From Azoarcus sp. DD4 (GTDB lineage: Bacteria; Pseudomonadota; Gammaproteobacteria; Burkholderiales; Rhodocyclaceae): a stretch of DNA of 64,000 nucleotides. Positions 40,019 through 48,056 of this stretch are shown piece after piece. The position numbers and the translations under genes were made by a program. Within the stretch, counting starts at the first letter, position 1. The number at the start of each line of letters is the position of its first letter. The stretch is taken from assembly GCF_006496635.1 (NCBI RefSeq), contig NZ_CP022958.1:3534001-3598000 (forward strand), written 5' to 3'. Under the pieces are notes generated by a model, which had not been told where the DNA came from, ran no database searches, and saw only the letters and a program-made list of their open reading frames with translations.

Positions 40019-40250
40019 CTCCCTCCCCTTCAAGGGGGTGAGGCAGGGGTTTCGGCGAGCACTGCTCGCCGCCTGCTGAACGACGGAGCAAGGCGGAGGC
40101 TCCCGGGCTGGGGTGGGGATGGGGTTAAACCGGCGCCCAACAACCCCATCCCCCTCCTAACCAGTAGTCTCGGCTTCGCCTCGCCGCTACGCAGGCGGCG
40201 AGCAGTGCTCGCCGAAACCCCTGCTACGCCCCCCTTGAAGGGGGAGGAAC
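40019..40250. repeat. Palindromic repeat element (long inverted repeat)
   Basis: About 230 bp built as a nested palindrome. A perfect 34-bp inverted repeat (40043-40076 and 40191-40224) flanks an inner 12-bp one (GGGGATGGGGTT at 40115-40126, AACCCCATCCCC at 40142-40153); each outer arm contains the palindrome GGCGAGCACTGCTCGCC. The ends read CCTCCCC...TTCAAGGGGG and its inverse. It forms a large cruciform/hairpin and looks like a non-autonomous mobile repeat. CTCCA occurs on both sides (40014-40018, 40258-40262), a possible but unproven target duplication. Confidence 0.85.
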
Positions 40251-40297
40251 AAACCTGCTCCAGACGAACCGCCACCCATTCAATCGCAAGCTTAATC

Positions 40298-42301
40298 ATG
40301 GTCTGCGCCACCACCCTGGCGGCAGCACCACCCACCACCGTCATCGAGCCCCCCGGCGACAACCTCCCCCCCGCCGGCGCCTCGCTCTTCGACCATGTGC
40401 TCGCCGGCGAGCCCACCGTGCCCTTCCCCATCACCGCGCTGCTGCAACACATCGCCCGCCAGCTCGACGCCCGCCAGGCCAACGGAGGATTGTCCATCGT
40501 GCTGATCCCGCTCGGCCGTTCGCTGCAGCGCCACGCCGCCGGCGACGTCGAGGCCTTCCGCTACCCGCGGGTGGTCGCCGCCGTCACCGGCGAGCCGCCC
40601 GCGCAGGCCGGCGCCGGCCACCTCTACCTGAAGGACCGCCTCTACATCGCCTACCACGAGAAGAGCACCGCGCTGGAGGTCATCAGCTACAACGAACGCG
40701 CCGGCCGCTTCGAATTCCAGCTGGTGCGCGACTACCGTGCCGGCGGACGGCCACAGGTGGGCTACGCCGACCGCGCACTCTGCCTCGCCTGCCACCACAA
40801 CGCCGCCCCCATCTTCTCGCGCCAGTCGTGGGACGAAACCAGCGCCAGCCCGCCGGTGGCCGCACGCCTGGCCGCGGCCGGACAGGATTTCTACGGCCTG
40901 CCCTGGCGCCACGGCGTCGATGTGCCGGACGCCATCGACAACGCCACCGCGCGCGCCAACCTCTTCCTGGTCGCGCAACGGCTGTGGCAGCAAGCTTGCG
41001 GCGAGGGCGAAGCCGGCATCGCCTGCCGCGCCGCCAGCCTGCGCCTGGCGCTGCGCTACCGGCTGGCGGGCGAGCGGCCGATCATGCTCGACGGCGAACG
41101 CGGCTTCATCGATCACCTGCTGGCCAACTGGCGGCAACGCTGGCCGGCGGGCATCGCCATCGCCGACCCGACGCTGCCCAACCGCCAGCCCTTTGCCGAC
41201 GTAACCCACGCCGGCGACGATCCGCACCGGCTCGCCGACGTGCCTGCCGCCTTCGATCCGCTCGCGCTGCGCGCACCGCTCGAACACTGGCGCGGGCGCG
41301 ACCACGCCGACGCAAGGCGCTACCTGCACCTGCTGTCGCAGTTCTTCTCGCAAGCCGACATCCGCCTGCTCGACCACCAGCTCGCCGGCCGCGCCGTCGC
41401 CGGCCGGACGCTGGATCTCACCTGCACCACCCGCCCCAGCGCCGACGGCAGCCGGCTCGACCTCGACTGCGCCGCGACCGACGGCAGCCGCCTGCTCGCC
41501 CGCCTCGACAGAGCGGGTGCGCGCTACCGCGGTGGCAGCATCGATCGCCTCGTGCTCGCCGGCCAGGATGTCGGCGCGGTGGCGCTCGCGCCGCCCGGCA
41601 CGGACGGCAAGACGCAGCACTTCCACCTGCAGCGCGGCACGCTCGCCCTGCGCAGCGCCAGCGGCGAGGCGATCCGCAAGCTCGTGCTCGTCCCGCCCGA
41701 TGCTGCCGCCACCACCGCGACCGCCCGGCTGGAACTCGCCGCCGACCTTGCGCCGCTCGATGCCGCGGTGGACGAACTCGCCCGCGCCACCCTCGCCGGC
41801 CGCAGCGACGCGCTCGACGCGCTGCCGCTGCGCCGCGACGCCGTGCTGCCGCCGCTGCTCGCCGGACTCGGCATCAAGCCGCCGCACCGACCCGCGCCGC
41901 CAGCGATGCCGGTGCTTGCCGTCCCGCCCGCGGCCCGCAGCACCCCCTGGCCGGCCGAGCTGCAGGCCTTCGTCCGCCAGTGCGGCCAGTGCCACGCCGC
42001 CGATACCGCCTTCCCGCCCGCCTTCCTGCGCGGCGGCGATGCCACCGTGCGCGCCAGCCTCGCCGCCTGCGCACCGCGCATCGCCTACCGGCTGGCGATG
42101 AACGCGCTGCCGCCGGCGGCGCGCCCCAAAGTGCCAATGCCGCCGCCGGCCGCAGCCCACGCCGCCGGCTTCGCCGAATCCGCCGACCTGCGCGCGATGC
42201 AGGCCACGCTGGCGGCGCTGTCCGGCCATCCGCTGCCCGCCACCCTGCCCGACCGTCCCTACGCCAGCCTGGCACCCTGCGCCCCGGCCCGGCCGCATTG
42301 A
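40298..42301 (+). CDS. Diheme c-type cytochrome of unknown function, start disturbed by a repeat
   Basis: A ~667-residue protein with haem-c sites CLACH (162-166) and CGQCH (562-566). The middle is hydrophilic with no recognised domain, and it lacks the APYLHN motif of its neighbours. The start is uncertain. The frame is open from an ATG at 40001 that has a good GAGGACC ribosome site but would read through the whole palindromic element; a GTG at 40205 is inside the element; the ATG at 40298 used here lacks a ribosome site and leaves only a fragment of a signal peptide. The bases just before it read in frame as RRTATHSIASLIMVCATTLAAA, which looks like a complete signal with its basic end. Neighbouring cytochrome 10 bp downstream. 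Confidence 0.75.
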   Translation: MVCATTLAAAPPTTVIEPPGDNLPPAGASLFDHVLAGEPTVPFPITALLQHIARQLDARQANGGLSIVLIPLGRSLQRHAAGDVEAFRYPRVVAAVTGEPPAQAGAGHLYLKDRLYIAYHEKSTALEVISYNERAGRFEFQLVRDYRAGGRPQVGYADRALCLACHHNAAPIFSRQSWDETSASPPVAARLAAAGQDFYGLPWRHGVDVPDAIDNATARANLFLVAQRLWQQACGEGEAGIACRAASLRLALRYRLAGERPIMLDGERGFIDHLLANWRQRWPAGIAIADPTLPNRQPFADVTHAGDDPHRLADVPAAFDPLALRAPLEHWRGRDHADARRYLHLLSQFFSQADIRLLDHQLAGRAVAGRTLDLTCTTRPSADGSRLDLDCAATDGSRLLARLDRAGARYRGGSIDRLVLAGQDVGAVALAPPGTDGKTQHFHLQRGTLALRSASGEAIRKLVLVPPDAAATTATARLELAADLAPLDAAVDELARATLAGRSDALDALPLRRDAVLPPLLAGLGIKPPHRPAPPAMPVLAVPPAARSTPWPAELQAFVRQCGQCHAADTAFPPAFLRGGDATVRASLAACAPRIAYRLAMNALPPAARPKVPMPPPAAAHAAGFAESADLRAMQATLAALSGHPLPATLPDRPYASLAPCAPARPH

Positions 42302-42311
42302 GGAGACCGCC

Positions 42312-43823
42312 GTGACCGCCAGCCCCACCCCGCACAAACCCCGGCTGCGCTGGCTGTGGCGCCTGCTCGCGCTGCTGCCCTGGCTCGCCATCGTGTTCGG
42401 CGGCATCTACGCCGCCGCCCGCTTCCTGCCCGACCGGCCGGTGACCTACACCGACCCGCTGCAGCACTTCAAGTACGGCTCCACCGGCGGCGAGCGCGAA
42501 TCCGGCTTTCCCTACTGGATCTGGCAGGCGCTGCCGCAGGTCTGCGCCGAACACCTGCCCGGCCCCGGCTACGCCTCGCTCGGCATGCTGTTCGAGCCCG
42601 GCCGCGACCTGCCGGTAGGCGTTTCCAAGCGGCGCAACCTCGGCCTGGACCGCGTCTTCCTCAACTGCGCCGTGTGCCACACCAGCACCGTGCGCGATGC
42701 GGCCGACGCGCCGCCGCGCATCGTCGTCGGCATGCCGGCGCACCGTTTCGACATCCGCGCCTTCGAGACCTTCTTCTTCAACTGCGCCGCCGGGCCGAAG
42801 TTCTCGCGCGAGTTCATCGTGCCGGAGATCGACCGCCTCGCCGGCAAGCTCAGCCCGATCGACCGCTACCTGGTGTATCCGGTCGCCATCGCGCTGATGC
42901 GCGAGCGCCTGCTGATGCTGCGCGGCCGCTTCGACTTCGTTTTCGAGCAGCCGGCATGGGGCCCGGGCCGGGTCGACACCTTCAATTCCGCCAAGGTGCT
43001 GTTCAACTTCCCGATGAGGCAGCTGCCGCCGCAGGAACTGCTCGGCGCGTCCGACTTCCCATCGATCTGGCACCAGAGGAAGCGCATGACGCGCGACGAC
43101 GGCGAGCGCATGGAACTGCACTGGGACGGCAACAACACCCATACCGAGGAACGCAACAAGAGCGCCGCCTTCGGCACCGGCACCACGCCGCCCACCATAG
43201 ACCTTGCCGCCATCGGCCGGGTGGAGGACTGGCTGCTCGACCTCGCGCCGCCCGCCTGGCCCTACCCCATCGACCAGGCGCTGGCCGCCCGCGGCGCGCC
43301 GCTCTATGCGCAGTACTGCGCCGCCTGCCACGGCGCCAGCGGGCAGGACTTCAAGGGGGCGAAGGTCGGCCATGTGACGCCGATCGCCGAAATCGCCACC
43401 GACCGCGCCCGGCTCGATTCCTACACCCGCGAGCTGGCGGTGAACCAGGCCACGCTCTACGCCGGCTATCCGCACCGCTTCCAGCATTTCCGCAAGACCT
43501 GGGGCTACGCCAACATGCCGCTGGACGGCGTCTGGCTGCGTGCGCCCTACCTGCACAACGGCTCGGTCCCGACCCTGCGCGACCTGCTGGAACCCGCCAG
43601 CGCGCGGCCGGCCACCTTCATGCGCGGCAGCGACATCTACGACCCGGTGCGGGTCGGCTTCGTCGCCGAACCGCCGCCCGCCGCGCCCGGCAGCCCACCG
43701 CTCTTCCGCTACGACACCCGCGTGCCCGGCAACGGCAACCAGGGCCATGAGGGCCCCGCCTACGGCACCGAACTGCCGGCCGCCGACAAGGACGCGCTGG
43801 TCGAGTACCTGAAAACCTTCTGA
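42312..43823 (+). CDS. RoxA-like diheme c-type cytochrome (paralogue 1)
   Basis: A 503-residue exported protein anchored by one N-terminal helix (~15-38). Haem-c sites are CAVCH (119-123) and CAACH (336-340). Between and after them lie conserved phrases shared with the next gene: FKYGS.GGER..G.PYWI, LPGPG.YASLG, AWP.PID.ALAA.G and RAPYLHNGSVPTL.DLL. The layout of two well-separated hemes plus the APYLHNGS motif resembles RoxA/RoxB rubber oxygenases and MauG-type diheme enzymes, but it is shorter and the substrate is unknown. Starts with GTG, 10 bp after the previous gene with ribosome site GAGGAGA; 18 bp before its paralogue. Confidence 0.87.
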   Translation: MTASPTPHKPRLRWLWRLLALLPWLAIVFGGIYAAARFLPDRPVTYTDPLQHFKYGSTGGERESGFPYWIWQALPQVCAEHLPGPGYASLGMLFEPGRDLPVGVSKRRNLGLDRVFLNCAVCHTSTVRDAADAPPRIVVGMPAHRFDIRAFETFFFNCAAGPKFSREFIVPEIDRLAGKLSPIDRYLVYPVAIALMRERLLMLRGRFDFVFEQPAWGPGRVDTFNSAKVLFNFPMRQLPPQELLGASDFPSIWHQRKRMTRDDGERMELHWDGNNTHTEERNKSAAFGTGTTPPTIDLAAIGRVEDWLLDLAPPAWPYPIDQALAARGAPLYAQYCAACHGASGQDFKGAKVGHVTPIAEIATDRARLDSYTRELAVNQATLYAGYPHRFQHFRKTWGYANMPLDGVWLRAPYLHNGSVPTLRDLLEPASARPATFMRGSDIYDPVRVGFVAEPPPAAPGSPPLFRYDTRVPGNGNQGHEGPAYGTELPAADKDALVEYLKTF

Positions 43824-43841
43824 CGCCGCGAGGAGAGCACC

Positions 43842-45308
43842 ATGTCCATCCACCGCCGCAAGCACGGCCGCAGCCTGGTGCTCGTGCTCGTCATCCTGCT
43901 GGTGCTGGGCGCGGCCGGCGCCGCCTTCGGCTGGTACAAGTTCTTCCGCGAGGAGCCCCAGCCGGAGTGGATCACCGCAGATCCCGACATGCGCTTCAAG
44001 TATGGCTCGATCGGCGGCGAGCGCAGCGCCGGCATCCCCTACTGGATCTTCTACGTGCTGCCGCGCATCTTCCCCGACAAGCTGCCCGGCCCCGGCGGCT
44101 ACGCCTCGCTCGGCGTGGTGTGGGAGGAAGGCCAGGAACTGCCGGTGGGCTTCTCGAAGAAGGTGGTCGGCTTTCCGCGCGTGGCCAACACCTGCGCCGC
44201 CTGCCATACCGGCAGCTACCGGACCCGAGCCGATTCCGCCCCGGTGATCGTGCCGACCGCGCCCAACCACACCCTCAACCTGTGGGCCTTCTTCCGCTTC
44301 CTGGTCGATTGCGCCAAGGACCCGCGCTTCAACGCCGACAACCTGATGGCCGAGATCCGGCTGGTCACCGACATGCCGCTGATCGACCGGCTGATCTACC
44401 GCTACCTCGTCATCCCGATCACGAAGAAGACGCTGATGGAGCGCGAGGCGCAGTTCGCCTGGCTTTACCGGCCGGACTTCCCGCCCTGGGGGCGCGGCCG
44501 CGACGACTCGATGAACCTCACCAAGTACTTCCTGATCCGCTGGCCGATGGACGACAGCCTGGGGCCCACCGACATGCCCTCGCTGTGGAACATCAACAAG
44601 TACAAGCCGGAACAGGGCATGCGGCTCAACTTCGCCGGCGACAGCCACGACCCCTACTCGGTCATCATCGACTCGGCGCTCGGCGTGCTCGGTGCCGCGC
44701 CCAAGAGCAACGAGGAATTCCTCGGCCACGTGCGCTGGCTGCAGGACTACCTCGGCGCCAAGCGCGCGCCGGCCTGGCCCTTCCCCATCGACGCGGCGCT
44801 CGCCGCGCAGGGCAAGGCGGTATTCGACGCCACCTGCGCCGCCTGCCACGCCTCGCCGCGCACCGGCACGGTGGTGCCGCTGGCCGAGATCGGCACCAGC
44901 CGCGACCGCATCGACAGCTGGAGCGAGAAGGCGGCGGTCGAATCCAACAAGGTGGTGCGCGACATGGGCATCGAACGCCCCGGCCTGGTCGAAGCGCCAC
45001 TCACCGGCTACATCGCCGCCTTCCTCGACGGCATCTGGCTGCGCGCGCCCTACCTGCACAACGGCTCGGTGCCGACGCTCGCCGACCTGCTCACGCCGCC
45101 GGCGCAGCGGCCGACGGTGTTCTGGCGCGGTTACGACGTCTACGATCCGATCAGGGTGGGCTTCGTCACCGCCGGGCCGGAGGCCGAGCGCATCGGCACC
45201 CGCCACGACACCACGCTCAAGGGCGGCGGCAACCAGGGCCACGATTTCGGCACCGGCCTGCCGGACGCCGACAAGGCGGCGCTGCTGGAGTACCTGAAGA
45301 CGCTCTGA
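43842..45308 (+). CDS. RoxA-like diheme c-type cytochrome (paralogue 2)
   Basis: A 488-residue protein with an N-terminal anchor helix (~11-30) and haem-c sites CAACH at 118-122 and 332-336. It aligns along its whole length with the preceding gene, including FKYGSIGGER, KLPGPGGYASLGV, AWPFPIDAALAAQG and RAPYLHNGSVPTLADLL, so the two arose by tandem duplication and then diverged considerably. Same inferred RoxA/MauG-type diheme architecture; possible roles are a heterodimeric oxygenase or an electron-transfer pair. Ribosome site GAGGAGAG. Confidence 0.87.
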   Translation: MSIHRRKHGRSLVLVLVILLVLGAAGAAFGWYKFFREEPQPEWITADPDMRFKYGSIGGERSAGIPYWIFYVLPRIFPDKLPGPGGYASLGVVWEEGQELPVGFSKKVVGFPRVANTCAACHTGSYRTRADSAPVIVPTAPNHTLNLWAFFRFLVDCAKDPRFNADNLMAEIRLVTDMPLIDRLIYRYLVIPITKKTLMEREAQFAWLYRPDFPPWGRGRDDSMNLTKYFLIRWPMDDSLGPTDMPSLWNINKYKPEQGMRLNFAGDSHDPYSVIIDSALGVLGAAPKSNEEFLGHVRWLQDYLGAKRAPAWPFPIDAALAAQGKAVFDATCAACHASPRTGTVVPLAEIGTSRDRIDSWSEKAAVESNKVVRDMGIERPGLVEAPLTGYIAAFLDGIWLRAPYLHNGSVPTLADLLTPPAQRPTVFWRGYDVYDPIRVGFVTAGPEAERIGTRHDTTLKGGGNQGHDFGTGLPDADKAALLEYLKTL

Positions 45309-45357
45309 GCGGCGCTCGCTCGCACAAGGCGGCCGGACAGCGACACGGGGAGGCGCC

Positions 45358-46374
45358 ATGAACACAGGTCTGCGTACCGGGCTCGCCGCCCTGCTGCTGG
45401 CGGCGGCCCCGCTGTGCGCCGCGCAGAGCCGCATGCCGGACAGCGCGGTGATCGCACCGCCGTCCGACACCCAGATCGCGCCGCGCGAAGGTGCCCGCAT
45501 CCTCAGCCCCGGCACCCGCGACGGCCCGCCGCAGCCGGACGGCCAGTCGCCCACGCGGCCCGACACCGGCGGTGGCGGGGGCGGTGGCGGCGGTGTCGGC
45601 ATCCAGCTCGACCTCGGCCAGATCTTCCGTGCGCTCACCCAGCGCACGCCGCCCGACGTCGCCGAACTCGCGCGCGGCGGCCCGCGCCTGCCCGAGGCCT
45701 ACAGCTTCGCCACCCTCAGCTTCCCGGCGGTGCTGCGCGGCAAGTGGCCGGCGGTGATGGCCTACGACATTGCGCCGGATGCGGTGGTGGAGCTCGAATT
45801 CGCCGTGCCCGACGCCCCGCCGCAGCGTTACCGCCTGCCGGCGCCGCCCGCCTTCGGCCCCTTCCGCGGCCGCGTGCTCGTCACCATGACCCTGCCGGAA
45901 AGCCTGGGCGACAGCCTCAAGCTCGGCCACGTCAGCGTGCATGTAAGCAGCCTGGGCGACGGCAGCGCGCCGGTGCTGCGCATCTACGGCCTGGGCGCCG
46001 GCCCGCTGGCGATAGGCTCGGTGGCCATCGACGAGGTGGTGTTCGAACCGCCCACCCTGCGGCTGACCGGCGGCGAGCGCGCCTACTACGGCTTTCACTC
46101 CAAGTCGGATTTCAACCGCGCCGGCGTCGACATCGCCCGCATCGAAGGCAAGGCCGGCAACGCCCGACTGCAGCGTGTGCGCAGCGAAACCGTGCAGCAG
46201 TCGGTGGCGCGCGACAGCTGGGTGGGCCGCGAACCGCCGCTCTACTGGAACGGCCAGGACGAGCGCGGCGCTGGCTCGCGCGGCAGCCACCTGCTCTACG
46301 TGCGCGCCTGGGCGCCCGAACCCGGCGACTGGGTGATCGCCTGGTCGCCGCGCGCGGTCGAGGTGCGGCCCTGA
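45358..46374 (+). CDS. Exported protein of unknown function with Gly-rich linker
   Basis: A 338-residue protein with a cleavable signal peptide (~1-22, ending LCAAQS). A flexible Pro/Gly linker with a run of about nine glycines (~70-79) leads to a domain (~95-335) with no recognised motif or haem site. It lies between the paired cytochromes and the TIR-domain gene in the same orientation with short gaps, so it is probably part of the same system. The domain could be a ligand- or partner-binding module; I cannot name it. Confidence 0.6.
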   Translation: MNTGLRTGLAALLLAAAPLCAAQSRMPDSAVIAPPSDTQIAPREGARILSPGTRDGPPQPDGQSPTRPDTGGGGGGGGGVGIQLDLGQIFRALTQRTPPDVAELARGGPRLPEAYSFATLSFPAVLRGKWPAVMAYDIAPDAVVELEFAVPDAPPQRYRLPAPPAFGPFRGRVLVTMTLPESLGDSLKLGHVSVHVSSLGDGSAPVLRIYGLGAGPLAIGSVAIDEVVFEPPTLRLTGGERAYYGFHSKSDFNRAGVDIARIEGKAGNARLQRVRSETVQQSVARDSWVGREPPLYWNGQDERGAGSRGSHLLYVRAWAPEPGDWVIAWSPRAVEVRP

Positions 46375-46390
46375 AGCGGGGCCGCGGACC

Positions 46391-47956
46391 ATGGCGCAGG
46401 ACGCCGCCGCTCCCTCGCCCTGGGCCGGGCGCTACCTTGTGCGGGCGGTGTGGGGCGTGCTCGTCGTCGGCGCACTGATCGGGCATGTGTGGCTGGCGCG
46501 GTTGCCCTTTCCGCTCGATGCGACCACTGCGCCGCCACTGCAGGCCGCCCCCGGCGAACGCCTGCTGCTGCTCCTGCCCGGCCCCGCCGAGCCGCTGATC
46601 CGCTACCGCGGCGAAGCCGGCGCCACCGTGAACGTGCGCTTCGAACGCGCCCGCCTGTCGCTCGCCACGCTCGCCCTGCTGCGCAGCGCCGGGCTGGACC
46701 CGCCAAGCGAGGACACACCGCTGGAATGGCTGGGCGATGCCGGCGACGGCGCCCGTACCTTTCTGTCGGTCAGCACCCTGGCGCCGGGCGCCGGCCTTGC
46801 CCGTATCGAACTCTTCCAGCTACCCGAGGCGGATCGCCGCCTGCCCTATTTCGAACTGCGTGCCCGCGGCACCGCACTGCAGCTCGCCATGGCTGCCGCC
46901 GACGCCGATCCGTTCGCGGCGCAAGCCAGCACCCGCCGGCTGACTGCCGCCGGCCAGAGCTGGACGCTGCCGGCGGCCTTGCCGCTCGACATCCAGGTGG
47001 CCGACGGCCACAGCCTGCGCATGCAGGTGGCGATCGCCGCCGCCAGCGGCGAGGACGAGCCGGCGGGCCGCTTCGGCTTCGGCTTCGGCGCCGGCGAAGG
47101 CCGCGAGGCGCTGATGGTGCGCGGCGCCGGCGTGATCGCCGCCGACGGCAGCCTGCGCCTGCTCGCCTGTTCGGCCCCGCCGCGCGGCCCCTACTGGCGT
47201 GGTGCCGCAACCATGACCGCCGGCGACTGCGACCGCGGCCCGGCCACGCCGGCACTCTCGCTCACCCGGCTGGCGGTCACGCCGGACGGTCTGGCCACCG
47301 CGCTGGCCGGCCGCGCCTGGGTGGTGCGCGACCAGACTGCGATCAACCCGCCGCTGGGCACACGCCTGCGCAACGAGGCCCCGCTGGTGGCCGCGGTGGC
47401 GGGCGCCGACCTAGTGCTGGCGCTCGGCGCCGGCCTGCCGCTCTACCGCGCGCTGCGCCGCCGCCAGGCTGCGCGCAAGGCCGAAATCTTCATCAGCTAC
47501 CGGCGCGACGACAGCATTGCCGACGCCACCCTCATCGCCAAAGGCCTGGCCGAACAGCTCGGCCGCGACCGCGTCTTCATCGACCTGGAGGACATCCGCC
47601 CCGGCGACCGCTTCCTGCAGCGCATCACCGACATCATCGCCGGCTGCCGTGCGATGGTGGTCGTGATCGGCCCAGGCTGGCTCGATGCCCGCCGCGACAA
47701 CCAGCGCCGCCTTGACGACCCCAAGGACGTGGTACGCCACGAGATCGTGCAGGCCATCACCCATCGGCTGGAGATCGTGCCGGTGCTGGTGCGCGACGCG
47801 CCGCTGCCGCGCGCCGACGCGCTGCCGGCGGACATCGCCGGACTGCTGGAACACAGCGCGCTGCAGATTTCGATGACGCGGCTGCAGGAAGACGTCGCCC
47901 GGCTGGCGGCCGCGCTGCGGCCGACGGTGGACGGCGCAGAAGGCGACGAGGTCTGA
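46391..47956 (+). CDS. Transmembrane protein with periplasmic domain and cytoplasmic TIR domain
   Basis: A 521-residue protein. Helix 1 (~18-36) is preceded by basic residues (N-in); a ~290-residue periplasmic domain without known motif follows; helix 2 (~331-352) leads through RRR into a cytoplasmic TIR domain (~364-500) with AEIFISYRRDDS, VFIDLEDIRPGDRF and WLD...RRLDDPKDVVRHEI. Glu451 in VRHEI is the residue expected to be the NAD-glycohydrolase glutamate by analogy with other TIR domains. The layout resembles a receptor that senses a periplasmic cue and signals or cleaves NAD inside. It is 16 bp after the Gly-linker gene. Confidence 0.85.
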   Translation: MAQDAAAPSPWAGRYLVRAVWGVLVVGALIGHVWLARLPFPLDATTAPPLQAAPGERLLLLLPGPAEPLIRYRGEAGATVNVRFERARLSLATLALLRSAGLDPPSEDTPLEWLGDAGDGARTFLSVSTLAPGAGLARIELFQLPEADRRLPYFELRARGTALQLAMAAADADPFAAQASTRRLTAAGQSWTLPAALPLDIQVADGHSLRMQVAIAAASGEDEPAGRFGFGFGAGEGREALMVRGAGVIAADGSLRLLACSAPPRGPYWRGAATMTAGDCDRGPATPALSLTRLAVTPDGLATALAGRAWVVRDQTAINPPLGTRLRNEAPLVAAVAGADLVLALGAGLPLYRALRRRQAARKAEIFISYRRDDSIADATLIAKGLAEQLGRDRVFIDLEDIRPGDRFLQRITDIIAGCRAMVVVIGPGWLDARRDNQRRLDDPKDVVRHEIVQAITHRLEIVPVLVRDAPLPRADALPADIAGLLEHSALQISMTRLQEDVARLAAALRPTVDGAEGDEV

Positions 47957-48056
47957 CGATCAGCGCCGTCCCCTCGAAAGGAACGAGCCTTCCGACCCAC
48001 CGCCCCCGCGGACGACGTCTATAACAAGGTAGCGCCACCAGATATGGAGAAGCACC

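Noticed and set aside
40019..40250. Palindromic element as a terminator or attenuator of the lipoprotein gene
   Set aside because: It is far larger than a terminator, has nested inverted repeats and no T-run, and looks like a mobile repeat; transcription effects are possible but not its main nature.
40014..40262. CTCCA direct repeats as a proven target-site duplication of the palindromic element
   Set aside because: Five-base matches occur by chance in GC-rich DNA, and excising the element with one copy (244 bp) would shift the frame from the ATG at 40001 into an early stop.
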